This document shows, piece by piece, positions 1 to 6,424 of a stretch of DNA of 10,008 bases; the stretch's first letter is position 1, and the number at the start of each line of letters is the position of its first letter. The notes under the pieces were generated by a model, which saw only the letters and a program-made list of their open reading frames with translations, ran no database searches and was not told where the DNA came from. The position numbers and the translations under genes were made by a program. The DNA is from Planctomycetota bacterium (GTDB taxonomy: Bacteria > Planctomycetota > Brocadiia > SM23-32). The stretch covers positions 1 through 10,008 of the forward strand of contig JAGYMJ010000540.1 of assembly GCA_018400625.1 (NCBI GenBank), in the 5' to 3' direction.

Positions 1-136
1 CTCGTAGTGCTTAATCATCATCCCACCGGCACAGGGCACGGTGGTGATCAAGAGACGGGGTTCACTGAATATCTACGTTACCTTATAATGACTTGTATTC
101 TCTATAACCCTTATCATTAGAGGAGATTGCATTTTC
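1..136. other. Left-edge leader with no supported gene
   Basis: This stretch precedes the kinase gene. An inverted repeat, CCACCG at 23-28 and CGGTGG at 39-44 with a 10-nt loop, could form a hairpin. No T-run follows it, so it is not a convincing terminator. Plus frame 1 is open from the window edge to a TAG at 118-120, and one minus frame is open from 72 to the left edge. Either could be the end or start of a neighbouring gene, but neither translation is recognisable. A near-direct repeat beginning CCTTAT occurs at 81 and 109, flanking the predicted transcription start. Confidence 0.4.
61..89 (+). promoter_or_regulatory. Sigma70-type promoter of the FGGY kinase gene
   Basis: A TTCACT box (61-66, four of six matches to TTGACA) is followed by a 17-bp spacer and a perfect TATAAT box (84-89). 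The predicted start of transcription is near 96, leaving a leader of about 40 nt before the ATG at 137. An AGGAG ribosome site at 121-125 lies 11 nt upstream of that ATG. Assigned from sequence match only. Confidence 0.6.
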
Positions 137-1660
137 ATGACGGATAAAAAGATTGCCGTTTTAGATATCGGCAAGACCAATAAAAAATTGTTTGTCTATG
201 ACAGTTCTTTAAAATGCCTTAATCCCGGAGAAAAAGGCGTCCAAATAGACCCGATAGTATGGGATGCCCCAAGCGGAGATTGCCTGGAATGTGATGATAT
301 GGCTTCCATACGGGCCTGGATGATAAAAGGCTTGAACGGGGCCGTCAGGAAATACGGCGATATCGGGGTTATTTCTATCGCCACCCATGGTGCTACGGTG
401 GCGCTGCTTGGTTCCGGTAGAAGCGGTTTTTTTGAAAATGACGGTGGATTGGTATTCCCGGTTGTCTCCTATGAAAACCCCATCCCTGAATCATTGGATG
501 AAGCGTTTTACAAGCATATTGGGATCACTCCACATGAGGCCCAGCAGATGACTGCTACTCCCCGCCTCTCCTGGCTTCTGAATTGCGCCAAAACGGTATA
601 TTATCATCAAGTACACTCACCGAACCGGTTTCAAAAGGTGACAGATATACTCATGTTCCCACAATACCTCGGGTATTTGTTATGCGGAGAAATCGGTGTG
701 GAACCAACCTATATGGGCTGTCATGGTTATCTGCTGGATGCCGACGGACAAAATTACAGTAAAGTGGCCGATAAACTCCGTATAACCGATCTCTTACCCG
801 ATTTACCCATGAAAAATACCTGGGACGTGTTAGGAACGGTTAAAGCGGATATCGCTGCAGAAACCGGCTTGCCCCCCGATTGTAGAGTAACGATGGGAGC
901 ACATGATTCTAACGCGGCACTCGTCCCGTATCTGGCGAAAGGCATCGATGATTTTGTGGTTCAGGACAGCGGCACGTGGATAGTTACCATGGCGCCTCTG
1001 CCGGGACAGGAAGCGCGGTTTGCCGACGAAGAACTGGGATTGGAAGTCTTTTACAACCGTGACATTTACGGTAATCCGGTAAAAACCACGATCTTCAGGG
1101 GCGGGGCTGAGTTTGAATTTTATCAGGATAACGTTTTATCGGATAAAGAACGGCCTTGCGGAGTGTCGGATGAAATTGTTAAAGAAATAATCGGCGGCAA
1201 AACCGCGTTCGCCTTGCCTACCATCGAGCGCGGCGCCGGGCTCTTTCCTGACAGTGTAGCGCGCCTGGTAGGGGTCGACACGATTTTCCGTGACAATGTG
1301 ACGGCCTGGCATGTAACAGATATCGGGCTGGCGGTTCAGGGCTACCATGCCCTTAAACTCTCTGCCGGCGAAAGACCGTCTAAAGTATATATTGAGGGCA
1401 ATATAGGCCGTAACAACCCACTATACAGAAGGACTATTGCGACGCTTTTCGGTGAGACCGATATCTATTACGGCAGCATGGGCGGCGCCCCGTTTGGGGC
1501 GGCCATCCTGGGCCAGGCAGCAACCGAGGATGTCCGGCCCGAAGAAATCGCCGGCCGTTATGATATGGAATTGCAACCGATAGAGCGTCTTGCCATGAGC
1601 AAAAATGAAACGCAAGAATATGCAGAAGAGTTTTTCAAAAAGCTAAAACGGCCCTTATAG
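137..1660 (+). CDS. FGGY-family carbohydrate kinase (rhamnulokinase/fuculokinase-like)
   Basis: Cytoplasmic ATP-dependent sugar kinase of the FGGY family (actin-like ATPase fold), 507 aa, a normal length for the family. The N-terminal phosphate-binding loop is visible as DIGKTNKK (residues 10-17). The likely catalytic base is the Asp in MGAHDSNA (about residue 256), and a second phosphate loop is DSGTW (277-281). The C-terminal adenosine-binding region reads EGNIGRNNPLY (420-430), where the family usually has a GGG-type motif, followed by MGGAPFGAA (448-456). The DIGKTN form of the P-loop is often seen in kinases acting on rhamnulose, fuculose or related ketoses, but the substrate cannot be fixed from sequence. 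The start is supported by an AGGAG 11 nt upstream. It is the only plus-strand gene and converges on gspM. It may act in one pathway with the aldolase at 8826-9629. No isomerase is present in the window. Confidence 0.9.
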   Translation: MTDKKIAVLDIGKTNKKLFVYDSSLKCLNPGEKGVQIDPIVWDAPSGDCLECDDMASIRAWMIKGLNGAVRKYGDIGVISIATHGATVALLGSGRSGFFENDGGLVFPVVSYENPIPESLDEAFYKHIGITPHEAQQMTATPRLSWLLNCAKTVYYHQVHSPNRFQKVTDILMFPQYLGYLLCGEIGVEPTYMGCHGYLLDADGQNYSKVADKLRITDLLPDLPMKNTWDVLGTVKADIAAETGLPPDCRVTMGAHDSNAALVPYLAKGIDDFVVQDSGTWIVTMAPLPGQEARFADEELGLEVFYNRDIYGNPVKTTIFRGGAEFEFYQDNVLSDKERPCGVSDEIVKEIIGGKTAFALPTIERGAGLFPDSVARLVGVDTIFRDNVTAWHVTDIGLAVQGYHALKLSAGERPSKVYIEGNIGRNNPLYRRTIATLFGETDIYYGSMGGAPFGAAILGQAATEDVRPEEIAGRYDMELQPIERLAMSKNETQEYAEEFFKKLKRPL

Positions 1661-1710
1661 GAGTGTTTTTCCAGGGTTGAAAACAGTCTGCAGGTTAAAA
1701 ACCGGCCCCC

Positions 1711-1742
1711 TTACCGGCGCCGGTAACCGCTGGCGGCAGCGG
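1711..1742. repeat. Perfect palindrome followed by a GC hairpin
   Basis: TTACCGGCGCCGGTAA (1711-1726) is a perfect 16-bp palindrome. It is directly followed by CCGCTG, a GCGG loop and CAGCGG (1727-1742), a perfect 6-bp stem with a 4-nt loop. Two adjacent strong structures between convergent genes suggest a transcript-end or REP-like role. No T-tract supports intrinsic termination. Confidence 0.55.
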
Positions 1743-1751
1743 GGCGCTCTC

Positions 1752-1836
1752 CCGCTACCAGCGCTCCACGCGGAAACTGAAATATGCGCATTAATAATTT
1801 ATCGGTGACCGGCGGATAACCGGGCGCTGGGAGCGG
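1752..1836. repeat. Long-range inverted repeat, 13 bp arms, 12/13 match
   Basis: CCGCTACCAGCGC (1752-1764) and GCGCTGGGAGCGG (1824-1836) are inverted copies with one mismatch, enclosing 59 bp. The right arm extended to 1839 also pairs perfectly over 8 bp with TAACCGCT at 1724-1731. The left arm therefore looks like one repeat end interrupted by about 20 bp. The role is unknown. Confidence 0.5.
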
Positions 1837-1926
1837 TTAAAAAGCCGGAAAGACCTCAACAAGAGCCTGGCGGGGGACGGCAGGATTTAAGGAAACAGCG
1901 AGTCAGACCATATCGACCGCCCCGAA

Positions 1927-2445
1927 TCATTCCGGCTCACGGACTCCCATAACCGTCAGATTTGCGCTCAGGCCCTGGCCTCGCCCTCTTTGTTTTCTGA
2001 TATCAAACCGACTCAACCTCAAGGAGGGTTCAGCCTCATCTAAACTTTGGAAAAAATTGATCAGTTCTCTCCAGCCCGTTTCATCGATTCTGATATCTAT
2101 GACGACTTGCATGACGCGTTCGCTTCTTACCTCCTGAGTTCTGCTCAGTGACCACGAAGCTATACCGGCTTCATCCAACGTGCTTTCGAGGAAGGACAAG
2201 GGGCTGAAGTCCGCCTCGGGGCGTGGTATTTCTTCGGACAGCTGCGCTATTTCCTTTTCAAGGAGTTCATATTCTCCAGCAAGCTGATATATCTCCGCCA
2301 GATCTTCTTTTTTTCCTGGAATTACGCGCTGAAGGTTATCTCGCCTGGTCATTGCCGGCTTGAGCATGAAGTGATACGTCAAGAGAAGAAGTATCGAGCC
2401 CACGGCTAACGATAATAAGTATTTTTCCCGCTTGGATAATGTCAT
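1927..2445 (-). CDS. Type II secretion system protein M-like (GspM/PilO family)
   Basis: A 172-aa bitopic inner-membrane protein. A short cytoplasmic N-terminus (LSKREKYLL) precedes a single membrane segment at about residues 10-28, then a periplasmic helical stretch rich in Glu, Lys and Leu (about 30-75, probable coiled coil), then a small alpha/beta domain (about 80-168). This is the layout of GspM and PilO, which pair with GspL or PilN in the assembly platform of type II secretion systems and type IV pili. Identification rests on this architecture and on the gspL-like gene immediately upstream, 23 bp away, which is the usual order. The ribosome site is weak: AGGA lies 16 nt upstream and a TGAG nearer. 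A T6-AGCTC-A6 inverted repeat (2445-2461) covers the start region. No other secretion genes follow in the window. Confidence 0.75.
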   Translation of the reverse strand: MTLSKREKYLLSLAVGSILLLLTYHFMLKPAMTRRDNLQRVIPGKKEDLAEIYQLAGEYELLEKEIAQLSEEIPRPEADFSPLSFLESTLDEAGIASWSLSRTQEVRSERVMQVVIDIRIDETGWRELINFFQSLDEAEPSLRLSRFDIRKQRGRGQGLSANLTVMGVREPE

Positions 2446-2468
2446 TTTTTAGCTCAAAAAATCCTGAA

Positions 2469-3887
2469 TTAGGAATGTACGGTGATCTTCAGCTTAAATC
2501 CCACCTTGCTTGTCCCGGAACGGCTGGATAAATCAATATTGACATCATCAAAATATTCCAGTTGATCAAGAATTTTGGGGATTTCTTCAGCCTGACCGAA
2601 AGAGCCCGCTTCCCCTTCAATCTCCATGGAGTTGGCACTCGCTATTATACGGTCTATCTCGATTTCATAGCCTTCGGGAATACTCTGGTTAAATACACTC
2701 AGGAGAGAGACCGGGTTGTTTTGTTTTCCAACTATAGCCGCTATGTTTTCACGCTGCTGCCGCAACTTTTCAGTCTCATTTCGCAGTTGATCAACCGGAA
2801 ATAATAGGCTCTCCTCCGGCATAACCTTTCTGAACTGCTCTTCAATAGCCTTGTCTATTTCATGGTTTATACTTTCCAGCCTATCGAGTGTAACCCATAG
2901 GCGTGTGGCCGCCACACCGATGAGCAGCAGCAGCATGATTCCGGCAGTTATAAAATAACCCACCGGTTGGCGTACAGCATTTCGTTCATCTTCCAATGAT
3001 CGCACAAAATTCGGGCGCTCATTTTCTTTTGCGAGAATTGCGAGAGAGGCCGGAACGCATTGTTCAGCACCAAGCTGTTGAGCCGGTTTAAACATGGAAT
3101 CCAGTGAAACAAAATATTTTTGTCCGACGATTTCATTGAGGACATCGCTGCTATGAGTATCATCTGCGCTGATTAACAATTGAGCATCTTCCGGCATAGA
3201 AAATCCAAAAACCCGACGCCAACCCAGAGCAAGGTCGCGTGAAAGGGGGTTGTTGCCGGCTGCCGTATGCAAGGGGTTCATTGTTCTGACCAAGACCTGT
3301 ACTCCCTTCTTATAAAAGACCATAAAGGTCCTGAACTGGTCAAAATGCAGCAACACAAAATTTTCATTATTAATATCAATGGGGGCTGATTTGGCGACAG
3401 TATGCAAAGCGGAAACCGCAGGAGTCACGATGTCGGGCTGCACACCGGCTCCTTCGAACGCGTTCAAAATAGATGTAAGTTTTGAACGGTTCATTGCCAC
3501 GGCAAGTACATTTCTCTGTCCCTGGCCTTCTTCGCTACCAACATGATCACCAATATCAGCAACAATATCCTCAAAAGGTAGGGGAACGGAATCCTCGATC
3601 TGACTTTTTAATACGCTGCGGATCTGGTTGACATGCGGCAGGGCGGTATTGACCTGATTGAAGAAAACACAGTTGTCGGGCGGAGCGATGGCGAATGCCG
3701 CTTTGCGGGAAAAACCCTCTCTGCTCAAAAGCTGCCTGACTGCGCCGGGCAGTTTGTGATCATCCTCACCGTCATCAAAATCAATGTTGGCGGTTTTACT
3801 TACGACAAAGGATTTCCCCGATCGAGTCAGCTCGATGGCGGAGAGGCTTTGGGGGCGCAGTTCTATACCCGTCAGGCGTTTTTTCAT
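2469..3887 (-). CDS. Type II secretion system protein L-like (GspL; PilM-PilN type fusion)
   Basis: A 472-aa inner-membrane protein with the GspL layout. Residues 1 to about 290 form a cytoplasmic actin-like PilM/GspL domain (starting MKKRLTGIELRPQSLSAIEL). A stretch up to 308 links to one membrane segment (about 309-331). A charged probable coiled coil follows (about 333-385), then a periplasmic PilN-like ferredoxin-fold domain (about 395-470), including IPEGYEIEID and the G-F-K-L-K end. In known systems GspL recruits the GspE ATPase and pairs with GspM. The start is supported by an AGGGGGA ribosome site 7 nt upstream. It lies 57 bp after the SUMF1-like gene and 23 bp before gspM, so the two secretion genes are surely co-transcribed. 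Normally gspK and the pseudopilin genes would lie upstream; here there is a sulfatase cluster. Confidence 0.82.
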   Translation of the reverse strand: MKKRLTGIELRPQSLSAIELTRSGKSFVVSKTANIDFDDGEDDHKLPGAVRQLLSREGFSRKAAFAIAPPDNCVFFNQVNTALPHVNQIRSVLKSQIEDSVPLPFEDIVADIGDHVGSEEGQGQRNVLAVAMNRSKLTSILNAFEGAGVQPDIVTPAVSALHTVAKSAPIDINNENFVLLHFDQFRTFMVFYKKGVQVLVRTMNPLHTAAGNNPLSRDLALGWRRVFGFSMPEDAQLLISADDTHSSDVLNEIVGQKYFVSLDSMFKPAQQLGAEQCVPASLAILAKENERPNFVRSLEDERNAVRQPVGYFITAGIMLLLLIGVAATRLWVTLDRLESINHEIDKAIEEQFRKVMPEESLLFPVDQLRNETEKLRQQRENIAAIVGKQNNPVSLLSVFNQSIPEGYEIEIDRIIASANSMEIEGEAGSFGQAEEIPKILDQLEYFDDVNIDLSSRSGTSKVGFKLKITVHS

Positions 3888-3944
3888 ATATTAGTCCCCC
3901 TTTTTACCGGCAAGCTGTAAGGTGTTTTCAACTCTTTAAAATTT

Positions 3945-4925
3945 TTATTCATCTTTTTCTTTTTCAGGAACAAGGCTGAAGGCGGGACGGAAACCGTAAG
4001 TTTGCAGCCGTCCATCTGGTTCACGTCGATGACGTATGACCGAACGGCATGCTTCAGCATAGGAGTTCCATGATCCGCCCCTTAAAACCCTGTATTCTCC
4101 TGAATCAGGCCCTTTCGGGTCAGTCACCTTACCCGAAGGATATTCCCCGAACCAATCGGCACACCATTCCCAAACGTTGCCGGACATATCATATAATCCC
4201 CATGAATTAGGGGTTTTGGCCGCAACAGGATGCACCTCGGCTTCGCTGTTGCCTTTATGCCAGCCGTAATCGCCCAAATCCCTAACATCGCTGCCAAAGT
4301 AAAAATCTTCACTTGCTCCAGCGCGTGCGGCATATTCCCATTCGGCCTCAGTAGGCAAGCGGTATTCAATACCCTCAAGTTCGCTGAGCGCATTGCAAAA
4401 TTCACCCGCATCTTCCCATGACACGGAATAAACAGGATGGTCCTCTCCTATCCCAACCGCACCCCGATTCCTAAAACTTGGGCAATGATTCTCTTTTTCA
4501 ACCAACTCCTGCACCGTCGTTTTCATGACTTCTTCCCATTGTGCCTGGGTAACAGGCGTTGCAGCCAGCCAAAACCCCTTGGTGAGTTCCACATTGTGGG
4601 CGGGTGGAGTCCGGACAAAACTCATACCCAAATCCGCTGCGCCGTCTTTATCCCCACTGCTGCTTCCCCTTTGATATTCTCCGGCCGGCACCCAAACAAA
4701 TTCCATCCCGATGGTATTCTGGTAAAAAATAACCTCTTCCGTAATCTCTTCCTCTTCCGGCGTGCCGACTTCAATCTCGCGTGTCTCAGAAATCCAATGC
4801 GAAGGCGGGTCCGGGCGCTGGTCTTCCTCTTCAGCCAGTGCGGGAAAAAACAGACCGCCCAACAGACTTGTAACCAGAATTGACAAAAAAATTCTCGCTG
4901 ACCATCCATCTTCGCTTCTACACAT
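3945..4925 (-). CDS. Secreted SUMF1/FGE-domain protein, formylglycine enzyme fold with one catalytic Cys lost
   Basis: A 326-aa exported protein of the formylglycine-generating-enzyme (SUMF1) fold. The chosen ATG has an AGGAG site 7 nt upstream. An in-frame ATG 66 nt further upstream (4991) lies inside a promoter and lacks a ribosome site. Residues 1-31 form a signal peptide: Arg11, a hydrophobic core at 12-27, and a likely cut after FPALA. An acidic linker (about 32-66) precedes the domain (about 70-316). Family motifs seen are YRLPTEAEWEYAARAG (188-203), LYDMSGNVWEWCADWFG (244-260) and RGGSW (282-286). At the sites of the two catalytic cysteines of true enzymes (human Cys336 and Cys341), my by-eye alignment gives Ser288 and Cys293. 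Formylglycine generation is therefore unlikely. Many bacterial members of this fold lack the pair and do other, mostly unknown, jobs. It follows the sulfatase gene but has its own promoter. Confidence 0.82.
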   Translation of the reverse strand: MCRSEDGWSARIFLSILVTSLLGGLFFPALAEEEDQRPDPPSHWISETREIEVGTPEEEEITEEVIFYQNTIGMEFVWVPAGEYQRGSSSGDKDGAADLGMSFVRTPPAHNVELTKGFWLAATPVTQAQWEEVMKTTVQELVEKENHCPSFRNRGAVGIGEDHPVYSVSWEDAGEFCNALSELEGIEYRLPTEAEWEYAARAGASEDFYFGSDVRDLGDYGWHKGNSEAEVHPVAAKTPNSWGLYDMSGNVWEWCADWFGEYPSGKVTDPKGPDSGEYRVLRGGSWNSYAEACRSVIRHRREPDGRLQTYGFRPAFSLVPEKEKDE

Positions 4926-4932
4926 TTTTGTT

Positions 4933-4937
4933 CTCCT
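4933..4937 (-). promoter_or_regulatory. Ribosome binding site that fixes the SUMF1-like start
   Basis: AGGAG on the minus strand lies 7 nt before the ATG at 4925. The upstream in-frame ATG at 4991 has no comparable site, and the product from 4925 begins directly with a sensible signal peptide. Confidence 0.75.
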
Positions 4938-4969
4938 GAAAGAGGCTTTGATTAATAAACAGATTATAT

Positions 4970-4998
4970 ATTTTAGCTTGAGCAAAACCATAAGTCAA
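4970..4998 (-). promoter_or_regulatory. Sigma70-type promoter of the SUMF1-like gene
   Basis: On the minus strand TTGACT (4998-4993, five of six matches) is followed by a 17-bp spacer and TAAAAT (4975-4970, five of six). The predicted transcription start is near 4963, about 38 nt before the ATG at 4925. The promoter sits in the AT-rich gap directly after the sulfatase stop codon (5003-5005). It suggests that the SUMF1-like gene, and perhaps gspLM behind it, can be expressed without the sulfatase operon. Confidence 0.6.
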
Positions 4999-5002
4999 AT
5001 AA

Positions 5003-6385
5003 TTAAAGGTTTTTTTCAAAATCTTTCAACTGCATTCCAGCTTTAGTTGTCCCGCCTTGCCATAAATCATATTTTGGATCAACATGATCTTTGAAAAAGT
5101 CTTCCAGCATCCGGTGCATGTTGGCCTTAAACTCCGTAATATTCTGATCGTTTATAAGATTATGGCATTCCGCGGGGTCTTCTGCAAGATCATAAAACTC
5201 ATCCGGCCCATTCGGGTGGCGGGATATTAATTTCCAACGTCTTGTTTGAACGGACCGGGTGTTTTCATACTCATGGTAAACCGCATCCGGTTCAAAATGC
5301 AGCGTTTCAGCGCTCACCAGGGCCGACGAAAAGTCCCGTCCGGGCAGAGGTCGGGACTTTTCCAGACGATTCCCGAGTCCGAGGTAGCTCAGCATCGACG
5401 GCAAAAAATCGTAATTGCATACCATCGTATCCGTCACCCTTCCCGGCGGCACTCTCTTCGGGTGTCGCCATATAAGAGGAACCTGCATGTTTTCCTGAAA
5501 CATGTGCATGGGGCGAGAATGATCCCCCATCCCCCAAAAACCGTGGTGACCTCCGCACAGGCCGTGATCGGAGGTGAACACAACTATCGTATCTTCCGCA
5601 ATGCCTTGAGCGTCAACCTCTTGAAGGATTTGTCCCACCCCGTCATCAACTCCGCTCACCGCACATGCGTAAGAGCGGAAAGCCGTTGGATTATTGACGT
5701 ATTGACGGTATTCCTTAAGCCGGTGATCCATTCCCTGACGAGGGAAGCACGAGAGCTCTTTGTCGGCGTAATAATCGGTAAATTTGTTCTGATGCCCCAC
5801 AAGCGCATCCGCATCGAGCCCATAGGGGCCGTTATATCCCAGGTAGAGGAAAAAAGGCGCCTCGCCCCTGTCCTGTTTCAAAAAATCTATCGCGTGATCG
5901 GTAATAGCATCCGTATAATAACGCGGTTCTTTGTAAACTTCCCCCTGCCATATCGCTTCTGAATCATAAAAATGTTCGGTATTCCCGCGAGGTTTCGAGA
6001 ACCAGTAGCGGAATCCGAGCTGCTTATGAACGCTGTCGCCCAGATGCCATTTGCCGCTCATCCCGCAGTCGTATCCCTCCTCAGCAAGTATTTGGGCGAG
6101 GTTGGGGAATTCAGCGATGGTTGAATACGCGTCCGGCCCCATCTGTGCATCCGGTTTCTCTGTGCCCAGCCAGTTATGCACGCCATGCTGGGAGGGCATC
6201 AGACCGGTCAGTAACGTTGCGCGGTTCGGTGAGCAGACCGGATTGACGCAGAAAGAGGAGGTAAAGCGCACCCCCTGCCCGGCAAGCCGATCAATATTCG
6301 GGGTGAGAATTTCCGTGTTTCCGTAACACCCCAATGTCCAGGGGCTTTGATTGTCCGAAATGATGAATATTATATTAGGCGCCAT
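5003..6385 (-). CDS. Type I (Cys-type) sulfatase, cytoplasmic
   Basis: A 460-aa sulfatase of the alkaline-phosphatase superfamily (S1 type), which hydrolyses a sulfate ester, probably on a sugar. The signature is CSPNRATLLTG (51-61). Cys51 in the C-x-P-x-R motif is the residue converted to formylglycine, with Arg55 as partner. Other family features are the N-terminal metal site around SDNQS (10-14), Lys112 and His114 in GKWHLG, and the late metal-binding SDHG (272-275). Where arylsulfatases often have a His in the mid-protein strand motif, this protein has GYNGPYG (183-189). There is no signal peptide, so it should be cytoplasmic and act on imported small substrates. The start has an AGGGA site 7 nt upstream. 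It lies 39 bp after the GH2 gene, probably in one operon. It needs a formylglycine-generating enzyme or an anaerobic sulfatase-maturating enzyme; neither is clearly encoded here. Confidence 0.93.
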   Translation of the reverse strand: MAPNIIFIISDNQSPWTLGCYGNTEILTPNIDRLAGQGVRFTSSFCVNPVCSPNRATLLTGLMPSQHGVHNWLGTEKPDAQMGPDAYSTIAEFPNLAQILAEEGYDCGMSGKWHLGDSVHKQLGFRYWFSKPRGNTEHFYDSEAIWQGEVYKEPRYYTDAITDHAIDFLKQDRGEAPFFLYLGYNGPYGLDADALVGHQNKFTDYYADKELSCFPRQGMDHRLKEYRQYVNNPTAFRSYACAVSGVDDGVGQILQEVDAQGIAEDTIVVFTSDHGLCGGHHGFWGMGDHSRPMHMFQENMQVPLIWRHPKRVPPGRVTDTMVCNYDFLPSMLSYLGLGNRLEKSRPLPGRDFSSALVSAETLHFEPDAVYHEYENTRSVQTRRWKLISRHPNGPDEFYDLAEDPAECHNLINDQNITEFKANMHRMLEDFFKDHVDPKYDLWQGGTTKAGMQLKDFEKNL

Positions 6386-6424
6386 TCGTTTGTTCCCTAT
6401 AAAGGTTATCCGATATTACAAGAA

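Larger units (their letters stand above)
1661..1926. other. Convergent intergenic region rich in inverted repeats
   Basis: This gap separates the 3' ends of the kinase and gspM genes. It is more GC-rich than its flanks and holds no convincing gene. It contains a perfect 16-bp palindrome (1711-1726), a 6-bp-stem hairpin (1727-1742) and long-range inverted repeats closing around 1724-1839. GGTT followed by an A-run occurs three times (near 1675, 1694 and 1835). No classical stem plus T-run terminator is obvious. It may serve as a two-way transcription end or be a decayed small repeat element; both are inferences. Confidence 0.5.

Noticed and set aside
1..120. Partial gene at the left edge (plus frame 1, ending TAG 118-120; or a minus frame from 72 to the edge)
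   Set aside because: Both translations are short and unrecognisable, and the plus frame runs through the AT-rich kinase promoter; not enough to call a gene.
1724..1839. Integron attC-like site (TAAC...GTTA ends, 116 bp)
   Set aside because: The ends and length are suggestive, but the core-site consensus GTTRRRY is not met, no integrase or cassette array is nearby, and the flanking genes do not look like cassettes.
2445..2461. T6-AGCTC-A6 inverted repeat over the gspM start
   Set aside because: A/T-only stem of six pairs is too weak to claim a regulatory hairpin or terminator.
3888..3944. Possible gspL promoter (TTGAAA box) in the gap after the SUMF1-like gene
   Set aside because: No acceptable -10 box is found at 16-18 bp spacing; read-through from upstream is simpler.
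4926..4991. Longer start for the SUMF1-like gene, adding 22 residues
   Set aside because: The ATG at 4991 has no ribosome site and lies inside the predicted promoter. The ATG at 4925 has AGGAG 7 nt upstream and begins a well-formed signal peptide.
5246..5962. Plus-strand open frame (238 codons) opposite the sulfatase
   Set aside because: It lies wholly antisense to a well-conserved sulfatase and shows no family motif; it is a codon-bias shadow.
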